Below are positions 53,735 through 61,392 of a DNA stretch of 64,000 nucleotides, one piece after another. Each line of letters opens with the position of its first letter. Position 1 is the stretch's first letter. The notes under the pieces were generated by a model, which ran no database searches, was not told where the DNA came from, and worked only from the letters and a program-made list of their open reading frames with translations. Source of the DNA: DASQDN01 sp963833675 (GTDB taxonomy: Bacteria > Acidobacteriota > Terriglobia > Bryobacterales > Bryobacteraceae); contig CAWHYW010000034.1 of assembly GCA_963833675.1 (NCBI GenBank), positions 62,001 through 126,000 on the forward strand, given 5' to 3'. Both the position numbers and the translations under genes were made by a program.

Positions 53735-53750
53735 GACTGACCAGTCAGTC
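53735..53750. promoter_or_regulatory. probable TetR operator
   Basis: GACTGAC-CA-GTCAGTC is a perfect palindrome with seven-base arms in the 148-bp gap between the efflux operon and the tetR gene. It is placed at the expected transcription start of the efflux operon (a TAAAAT box lies at 53753-53758 on the minus strand). Its size and shape fit a TetR-family dimer. Confidence 0.75.
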
Positions 53751-53809
53751 TTATTTTACAGTGTAGACCCGGGAGATCACCAGATACGTGCAAAAACTCA
53801 CGGTTTCAT

Positions 53810-53838
53810 TTGACTTCCCGTCCGCCGATACCTATCAT
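53810..53838 (+). promoter_or_regulatory. sigma-70 type promoter of tetR
   Basis: TTGACT and TATCAT are 17 bases apart on the plus strand; the expected transcript would start near 53845, about 26 bases before the ATG at 53871. It lies about 60 bases from the operator, so autorepression would need a second site or DNA bending. Confidence 0.55.
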
Positions 53839-53870
53839 TAAGATGCTGACCCAGTAGTCAGGATTCAACA

Positions 53871-54504
53871 ATGGCTCTAAAGAAATCGCAGCGGAAGGAA
53901 GCTATCGAACTTCGGCGAGATTCCATTTTGAGAGCCGCGCGTTGTGTTTTCGCGCGCCAGGGGTATGCCGACTACGGTTGTCGACGACATTGCGGAGCAA
54001 GCCGGCATCGCCAAAGGAACTCTCTATCTATATTTTCGCTCCAAGGAGGACATCTATATGGGCGCCCTCCTCGAAGATGCGCGGAGATTAAACAATCAAA
54101 CCCGCGAGAGAATGCAGCAGGTCGACTCCTGGCAGGACCAGTTGCGCGCCTACGTGACCGTTCGGATGGAGCATCTTGAGACGAACCAGGACTTCCTCCG
54201 CATCTACCTGGCCGAGTTCCGCGGGATGATGATGCGAAATGCTCGAATCCACTGCGAGCTCTATCACGTGATGCGGGAGGGCGAAGGTCTTTTGGCTCAG
54301 GCCTTTGCTGCGGCGATCGCCCGAAGCGAAATTCGGGATGTCGATACCGAGCTGGCTGCGATGACAGTAGTGGATCTGACCAGAGGTCTCATGGAGCGCC
54401 GGTTGCTCGGTGGCTCCTGTGGAAATGATCCGAACGAGGTCGAATTCGCCCTCGATTTACTCTGCCGCGCATTGGAAAAAGACCGCGATTCCAAAACATC
54501 TTGA
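53871..54504 (+). CDS. TetR-family transcriptional repressor (one frameshift near 53972)
   Basis: Two frames join to about 210 residues. The first gives the N-terminal helix (LRRDSILRAARCVFARQGYA); the second continues the helix-turn-helix (TTVVDDIAEQAGIAKGTLYLYFRSKEDIY) and the ligand-binding part. One extra base in TATGCCGACTACG explains the break (span 3n+1). Divergent from the adaptor-pump-channel operon, with a palindrome between them, it is the probable local repressor of that efflux system, released by a substrate of the pump. Confidence 0.88.
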
Positions 54505-54563
54505 TCTGACGTCTCCTGTAAGCCCTGATATACTTCCAGCGGCAAAGGAGTTGCGCAAATTTA

Positions 54564-55941
54564 ATGTCTGATTCCACTTCTCGGAGATTTTTCCTCGGCG
54601 CGGCGACTGCTGCTGCGGCGACGCGAGTCTGGGGCGCGAACGATAAGATTAACGTCGGCATCGTAGGACTTGGCGGCCGTGGCACAGCTCATCTCAACAC
54701 GTATTCGCGGCTGCCGGAAGCTCGCGTCGTAGCGCTGTGCGACGTAAACCAGGCGGCGCGGGAACGAGCGCAGTCGACGCTTCTCAAGAATACCGGCGAG
54801 AAGGCCAAGGAATTCGAAGACATGCGGGAGGCGTTCGCCGACGCAAAGGTAGAGGCGGTTTCGATTGCCACGCCGAATCACTGGCACGCCTTGGCGGCCA
54901 TCTGGGCGATGAAGGCGGGCAAGGACGTCTACGGCGAAAAGCCCGCCTGCTACAACATCTACGAAGGACAGAAGATGATCCAGGTGGCGCGCGACACCAA
55001 ACGTATGCTGCAGATCGGTTCGCAGCACCGAAGCATGCCTTACAAGATAAAGGCTATGCAAGCGTTGCAGGGCGGACTGATCGGCAAGATTTATTTGTCC
55101 AAGGGATTGTGTTTCAAACGTCGCGCTTCAATCGGGCACAAGCCCGACAGCCCGACGCCTCCCGGTGTGAATTGGGATCTGTTTCTCGGACCTGCTCCGA
55201 TGCGTCCCTTCAATGAATTGCGCTTCAAATATAACTGGCATTGGTTCTGGGATACGGGCAATGGGGATATCGGGAACCAGGGCGTGCATGAGATGGGTGT
55301 GGCACGATGGGCGCTGGGCGACCCGGAATGGCCGAAGACGGCATTTGCGCAAGGCGGAAAATATGCCTACGACGATGACCAGGAAACGCCGAACACACTA
55401 CTCGCCAGTTTTGATTTCGGAGGGCGTGAGATCGTTTTCGAAGTGCGCGGCCTGCTTACCGGAGGAGAAGGATTCCCGACGCAACGCCGCACTGGCGCGC
55501 CAGCATCGGGTGCAGTGGCTCCTCCCTCCTCGCCAGCTCCAACCAGCACCACCCCGCGCGAAGGTAGGCCCGATGAATGTCATGGTCGGCAATCTCGTTT
55601 ATGGAACCGAAGGATGGGCAGCTTTCGGAGAACAGGGCTTTCAAGCGTTCAAGGGCGAAAGCAATGAGCTTGTCATGGAAGAGCGCGCGGAGCGAGGCGC
55701 AAGCGGTGATAGTACGGCACTACACATGCAGAACTTCCTCGCGGCTTGCCGGTCCCGAAATTATAAAGAACTTCACGACGAGATCGGCAACGCTTATCTA
55801 AGCGCTGCGCTTTGTCATATGGCGAATATCAGCTACCGCGTCGGTCGCAAGCTTACTCTCACGCAGGGCCCGAAGTTTGTCAACGATACGGAGGCAAACA
55901 AACTACTCACAAGGGATTACCGCAAGCCCTACGTTGTGTAA
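54564..55941 (+). CDS. Tat-exported Gfo/Idh/MocA oxidoreductase (one frameshift near 55555)
   Basis: About 458 residues in two frames. Twin-arginine leader (STSRRFFLGAATAAAATRVWG), Rossmann strand (KINVGIVGLGGRGTAHL), TPNHWHA, YGEKPA (catalytic Lys) and the C-terminal GDIGNQGVHEMGVARW. A low-complexity segment (TGAPASGAVAPPSSPAP) in the middle leads to the break; the second frame goes on with MNVMVGNLVYGTEGWAAFGEQG to the end. The span is 3n+1, so one extra base explains it. This exported form is common in Acidobacteria and Planctomycetes and acts on sugars in the periplasm. It starts 60 bases after tetR, but its role has no evident link to efflux. Confidence 0.85.
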
Positions 55942-56010
55942 TTGACCCCGATGCTACCCTGGGGACGAGATCGGAGCGAGTTCCCGATGTTCCGGTCCCC
56001 AGCTTAACGC

Positions 56011-56268
56011 ATGCGCCAACCGCCCGATTTTTTTGGAGATACTGAACTTCCGCTCCTGTACATCGCGAAAAAGCTTAAGGAAGCTCTACGGCTGGAAGAG
56101 ACGCTCACCGAAGCTGGTATTGACTACGCGGTTGAGCCGGACACATATCGGGGCGGGATCATCTTCGCCTCAGAGCGTATTGGCGCCTTCTTTTACGTCG
56201 CGCCGGAAGCCTTGGATGAAGCTCGCCAGGTATTACGGGGAATCAACTACAAACCTTACGACCATTGA
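56011..56268 (+). CDS. small DUF2007-like protein
   Basis: 85 residues without leader or membrane part: LLYIAKKLKEALRLEETLTEAGIDYAVEPD, then GGIIFASERIGAFFYVAPEALDEARQVL. This alpha/beta shape, one half of an ACT- or ferredoxin-like fold, resembles the DUF2007 'prokaryotic signal transducing' family. Its biochemical role is not known. The last four codons overlap the end of the convergent membrane protein gene. Confidence 0.6.
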   Translation: MRQPPDFFGDTELPLLYIAKKLKEALRLEETLTEAGIDYAVEPDTYRGGIIFASERIGAFFYVAPEALDEARQVLRGINYKPYDH

Positions 56269-56678
56269 ATCATGGACATTGTAACCGCGATGATGTTCCA
56301 GGCGACAATGCAGGCGAAAAAGCGGTTTGCCCGAACCAGGACGGCGTCCTTTCCGATTCGCCAGCAATAGAACGCAATCGCGAACGCGATGATTTTGACA
56401 AGCAGCAATCCCAGCCACGGATGGGCCACGGATCGCAACGCGAGATTCACAAATGGATTGGCCTCCTCTGCGCCTGCCGACAGAAAAAGGACCGTGGTCA
56501 CCATATCCAGGACCTGTAGATAAGAAAACCGAGCTATCAACTCCACGACAGTCCATTCTAAGGTCAATTCCCTAGTTTGGACAGTACTGGTACTTAGAAA
56601 AACATTAAGGCCTGCGGACTGAAAGGCCCGTCCCTGTCGCGGCATATCCGTGGCGAGGAGGGCAAGTGAACCATACAA
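56256..56678 (-). CDS. small integral membrane protein (DUF5658-like)
   Basis: Up to 140 residues. The membrane part begins at about residue 45: ELIARFSYLQVLDMVTTVLFL, EEANPFVNLALRS, LGLLLVKIIAFAIAFYCWRIG, FFACIVAWNIIAVTMSMIQ, giving three or four helices. 'QVLDMVTTVLFL...GAEEANP' is the DUF5658 signature. The N-terminal 40 residues are poorly conserved; a TTG or GTG at about 56575-56550 may be the real start. The upstream end overlaps the divergent VIT/vWA gene start by 13 bases if the longest frame is used, another reason to prefer a later start. Confidence 0.65.
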   Translation of the reverse strand: MYGSLALLATDMPRQGRAFQSAGLNVFLSTSTVQTRELTLEWTVVELIARFSYLQVLDMVTTVLFLSAGAEEANPFVNLALRSVAHPWLGLLLVKIIAFAIAFYCWRIGKDAVLVRANRFFACIVAWNIIAVTMSMIQWS

Positions 56679-58991
56679 TCATCACGAGCATCGCGGTCTT
56701 CGCGGGAGTGCTCGGTCTCAGCCAGGCGGCCGGAGTGAACGGTAAGGGCAGGCGGCCCCTCGCCACCGTCACCGAAGGTAGCTTATTGGCCATCGATAAA
56801 GATGGCCAGACGGGCCGGGAGTGCCCACTGAAGCACACCGACGTGAAAGCCGACATCACCGGATTTCTGTCGCGCGTGACCGTCACACAGGAATTTCAGA
56901 ATACGGCGGCAGACAAGATCGAGGCAGTCTACGTTTTTCCGCTGCCGCATATGGCCGCGGTAGATGCGATGGACATGTATGTCGGCGACCGGCATATTCG
57001 GGGTGATATCAAACGCCGCGAAGAGGCGCGCGCGATCTATGAGGCGGCACGGGATGCAGGAAAAATGGCAGCGCTGCTGGATCAGGAACGGCCCAACATT
57101 TTTACGCAGCATGTCGCGAATATCCGCGCGGGAGATAAGGTACGCATCGTTATTAGTTACGTGGAGCGGCTGAAATACGAGGATGGCAACTATGAATGGG
57201 TCTTCCCGATGGTGGTCGGTCCTCGATATATTCCAGGCACGCCCGTCAGTAGGGCTAGCGGAGGTTGGGCGTTTGATACAGACCGAGTTCCTGACGCCTC
57301 GAAAATCACACCCGTTGTCGCCAAACCCGGAACACGGGCAGGTCACGACATCTCTCTGACCGTGAACGTCGATGCCGGTGTGCCACTCCAGAGCCTGAAT
57401 GCCACTACGCATCAGGTAGTCATAGACCGGCCGGCTGCGCAACGCGCCAGTGTGCGTCTAAAAGATCTCACGACAATTCCGAACAAAGATTTCGTACTCC
57501 GTTACGATGTATCAGGCGGCAAAATCGAGGACGCGATCCTGACACATCGCGGCGCACGTGGCGGCTTCTTCACGCTGATTCTGCAGCCTCCTGACAAGGC
57601 GAGCGTAGAAGACATTAGTCCGAAAGAGCTGGTGTTTGTTTTGGACACTTCGGGATCCATGTCTGGATTTCCGATCGAGAAAGCCAAGGAGACAATGAAG
57701 CTCGCGCTCGACAGTCTCAACCCGCGCGACACGTTTAACCTTATTACTTTCGCCGGAGATACGCACATCCTCTTCCCGCAGCCTGTATCTGCCACGGCGG
57801 AGAATCTTCGACTGGCTCAAAATTTCCTCTCGTCAAGAACGGGCGGCGGCGGTACGGAGATGATGAAGGCCATTACTGCGGCCTTGGCGCCGAGCAGTTC
57901 TTCCAAAGCCGTCCGCGTGGTGTGCTTTATGACGGACGGATATGTCGGTAACGAAAACGAAATCATCCGCGAAGTAGGCCGCTATGCGAATGCCCGGGTG
58001 TTTTCGTTTGGGATCGGCAGTTCGGTCAATCGCTATTTGCTGGACAAGATGGCAGAAGCGGGTCGGGGTGAGGTGGAGTATGTCTCTCTGAAAGATGATG
58101 GATCCACTGCGGCGCGCCGCTTCCATGAGCGCATTCGCAATCCACTTCTGACGGATATCAGTATTGATTGGGCGGGACTGCCGGTTACGGACATCTACCC
58201 CAAGCGCATACCAGACGTCTTCAGCGCGAAGCCGATTGTGATCACGGGCAGATACACCGGCGCTTCGCGAGGAGCTATTAATTTGCGAGGAACATATGCC
58301 GGCCGGCCGATCACACGCGAGCTCACGGTGGACCTGCCGGGATCGGAACCGAAGCACGACGTCCTTGCGACTTTGTGGGCACGAACTCGGATCGACGCGC
58401 TCACCCATGAATCTGATGCTCGCGAGGAGATCACTAAGCTCGGATCTGGAATACCGGCTGATGACACCTTACACCTCCTTCGTCGCGGTGGAGGAAACAG
58501 TGGTCACGGACGGAGGTAAGCCCAGGCGTGTCGACGTACCGGTCGAGATGCCTGAGGGTGTGAGCCATGAAGGCGTCTTCGGCAGGGAAACCGATTCGCT
58601 CATCAATGCTGCCTCCCGGCCTTACGCTGTGTCGGCCACAGGATTCGCCGGCGGTGTAATCGGTGGAATCGTCGGCGGAGTTCCCTCCCGGCAAATGGCT
58701 GCGCCGCCTCCACCTGCTCCGGCCGCAAAGGCGCAAGTATCCTATGAATCGCGCGATCAGGCCTTGAAGCTCGATCCGAGTCTTCTGACGTTGACCGGGA
58801 AGGTGCTGGTGAAGGTTTTCTTGAAAGATACTAGCGAGACGGTGATGGCACAACTCGGGTCGCTCGGGTTCCAACTTACCGGCAAGCCGGGCGCCATGAA
58901 GATCGTGATCGGACGAATCGACGCCTCCAAGCTCAAGCAACTGAGTGAGCTGGCCGCGGTTAAATATGTTGCTCCAGCCACATTGAAATGA
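56666..58991 (+). CDS. VIT and vWA domain protein (one frameshift near 58447)
   Basis: About 774 residues from GTG 56666 with GAGGAGG upstream. A signal peptide (TIITSIAVFAGVLGLSQA), a VIT domain (LKHTDVKADITGFLSRVTVTQEFQN, YVFPLPHMAAVDAMDMYVGDR), then a vWA domain with an intact metal site (FVLDTSGSMSG). A second frame, joined if one T in GGATCTGGAA is removed (span 3n+1), restores LEYRLMTPYTSFVAVEE, conserved in this family. The C terminus has a Gly-rich stretch and a small alpha/beta domain (VLVKVFLKDTSETVMAQL). Similar to inter-alpha-trypsin inhibitor heavy chain-like bacterial proteins at the cell surface. Confidence 0.85.
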
Positions 58992-58999
58992 CGGTTGCG

Positions 59000-59035
59000 G
59001 AAGCCCTTCCGTCCGAACAGCGACGGAAGGGCTTC
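59000..59035. terminator. 14-bp perfect hairpin after the VIT/vWA gene
   Basis: GAAGCCCTTCCGTC (59000-59013) pairs perfectly with 59022-59035 over an eight-base loop, nine bases after the stop at 58991. There is no run of T, so it may slow rather than stop RNA polymerase, or protect the mRNA 3' end. The next gene starts 35 bases later. Confidence 0.55.
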
Positions 59036-59069
59036 GTCGTGCCGTTGTATCCTGAAACCTGAGGCACCA

Positions 59070-59597
59070 TTGTCACGCATCTCGTCTGCTTTCAGCAGTT
59101 TCTTTACCATCCTATTCAATGGCGAACTTCCTTCGGAAGTCGCGGAGGAGTTTGGCTACGCGAAGAAAGCCGAAGAGAAGCCTGCGCCTGTAGTCAAGGC
59201 GGAACCGGAAATCCGAACCAGCGATGGAGCGCTTCAAATGCTGTCCATTCTGCAACGCGATGCGCGGTTAATTGATTTTCTGATGGAAGATATCTCGGGC
59301 TATTCGGACGATCAGGTTGGCGCGGCGGTTCGTAGTCTTCATGAACAGAGCCGGGCTGCGTTATCGCGCTATGTGACCCTCCTTCCCGTCATCGATGCAG
59401 TGGAAGGCACACGCACCCAGATCGGAAAGAACGAGCCGAATTCTGTAAAGCTTATTGGCAATGTGCCTGCCAATGGAAAAGCCTCGCAGGGAATCCTTCG
59501 CCATAAAGGCTGGCGCGCTCAGAAGGTGGACCTGCCGAAGATTCCGTCCAGTCAGGACGCCAAAGTTCTCGCGCCGGCCGAAATCGAAATCGAGTAA
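59070..59597 (+). CDS. DUF2760 protein
   Basis: 175 residues from TTG 59070 with GAGG six bases upstream. The N-terminal ~20 residues (SRISSAFSSFFTILFNGELP) are followed by the conserved block ALQMLSILQRDARLIDFLMEDISGYSDDQVGAAVRSLHE and VKLIGNV, then RHKGWRAQKVDLP. DUF2760 genes occur next to Hsp70-family genes in many bacteria, as here (Hsp70 start seven bases after this stop). Probably works with those proteins; its activity is unknown. Confidence 0.85.
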   Translation: MSRISSAFSSFFTILFNGELPSEVAEEFGYAKKAEEKPAPVVKAEPEIRTSDGALQMLSILQRDARLIDFLMEDISGYSDDQVGAAVRSLHEQSRAALSRYVTLLPVIDAVEGTRTQIGKNEPNSVKLIGNVPANGKASQGILRHKGWRAQKVDLPKIPSSQDAKVLAPAEIEIE

Positions 59598-59603
59598 CTC
59601 GCC

Positions 59604-61392
59604 TTGCCGTATATCATCGGTATTGATCTTGGTACAACCAATTCTGGAGTAGCGTCAGTCCATTTGGATGCGGCGCCTGATCCGCACAGTCTTCCTCCGG
59701 TAACGCAGTTCCCAGTAGCGCAACTAACGAATCCCGGAGAGGTCCGAGAGGAATCTCTTCTTCCTTCGTTTCTGTATTTACCAGGACCCAACGACTTCCC
59801 CGCCGGTTCCATCGCGCTGCCTTGGAATGAGAATCCAGCCCACGTAGTGGGTCAGCTTGCGCAGAAGCGCGGATCGGAGAACGCCGGCCGGTTGGTATCC
59901 TCGGCCAAATCATGGCTGTCCCATGGAGGGGTCGACCGGACGTCGGCGTTGCTTCCTCTCTCCGCGCCGGAGGGTGTAGGGAAAATCTCACCGCTCGCGG
60001 CGTCGCGCGCCTACCTCGAACATATTCGTGACGCCTGGAATCAGTCTCATCCGGAGGACGCGTTTGACAGACAGCAAGTTTTCGTCACCGTGCCTGCTTC
60101 GTTCGATGCGGTTGCGCGTGAACTGACCTTGCACGCCGCGGAAGAGGCGGGCTACAAGAATATTGTCCTTCTCGAGGAACCGCAAGCGGCTTTTTATTCC
60201 TGGATTGAACGTCACCCGAACTGGCGCGAGCAAGTCGGAGTAGGCGACCTGATCCTGGTCGTAGATATCGGTGGAGGCACCACCGACTTCACTTTAATCT
60301 CCGTAACCGAAGAAGCGGGCGAGCTTCGACTGGAACGCGTCGCCGTGGGAGAACACATTCTCCTCGGCGGCGACAACATGGACTTGGCTCTTGCGCGCAC
60401 GGTCGAGGCACAGCTCGCGCAAAAGAACACACGCCTGGACAACATGCAGCTCCACGCGCTATGGCAGCAATGCCGTGTGGCGAAAGAGGCGATGCTGCAA
60501 CCGGAATGGAAAAAATCCGAGCACCCGGTCACGATTCTTGGTCGCGGCACAGGACTGGTTGGAGGAACGATCAAATCCTCTCTTACGCGCGATGACCTTC
60601 ATCGCGTGTCTGCTCGATGGGTTCTTCCCCGTTGTGTCCAGTCAGGACAAACCGCAAGCGCGGCGGCGCGTAGGTTTGCAGGAAATCGGTTTGCCATACG
60701 CGGCCGATGCGGCAATTACGCGGCATATGGCTAACTTCCTTCGGCAGCAAGGCTCGGGATTTGCAGCGCCGACGCACATCCTGTTCAATGGCGGCGTGCT
60801 ACGCGCCGGAATCGTGCGTGATCGCATTCTCGAAACGCTGAACCAGTGGCTTGCAGCGGAAGGGAAATCTGCGGTAAAAGTGCTCTCCGGCGAGGATCTG
60901 ATGCACGCCGTTTCGAGAGGCGCGGCTTACTACGGTCTTGCGCGATCCGGTAAAGGCGTTCGCATTCGCGGTGGTATCGGCCGAACATATTATGTCGGCA
61001 TTGAAAGCGCCATGCCTGCCGTTCCAGGGCTGCCCGCTCCGCTGAAGGCCTTGACAGTCGCTCCGTTCGGGATGGAGGAAGGTACCGACCACAAGTTCCC
61101 GGATCGCGAGTTCGGTCTGATTGTGGGAGAGCCGGCCGAATTCCGGTTTTTCACGTCAGCCACTCGGAAAGATGATGCTCCCGGCACATTGTTTGATGAC
61201 GTCGGGGAGGAATTGGAAGAACTCTCTCCGGTGGAAGTAAACCTGCCGGCGGACGGCCACGCAGGCGAAATCGCGCGGGTGACACTCGAGACCGTCGTCA
61301 CCGAAACGGGAATGCTCCAGCTCTGGTGTGTCGCAAAAGACGGCCGCCGTTGGAAGCTCGAGTTCAATGTGCGCGAGCGAGTGAACGCATGA
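59604..61392 (+). CDS. Hsp70-family protein, first of two (one frameshift near 60605)
   Basis: About 595 residues from TTG 59604. ATPase motifs: GIDLGTTNSGV (phosphate 1), VVDIGGGTTDFTLI (phosphate 2), LLEEPQAAFYSW, LFNGGVLRAGIV. One frame stops at 60734; the other, from about 60605, reads LLDGFFPVVSSQDKP and continues to 61392. The span is 3n+1. It has no long classical substrate-binding lid; the C-terminal ~190 residues form a beta domain (PVEVNLPADGHAGEIARV, LEFNVRER). It belongs to the non-DnaK Hsp70 relatives that travel with DUF2760. The next Hsp70 starts inside its stop codon (ATGA). Confidence 0.87.
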
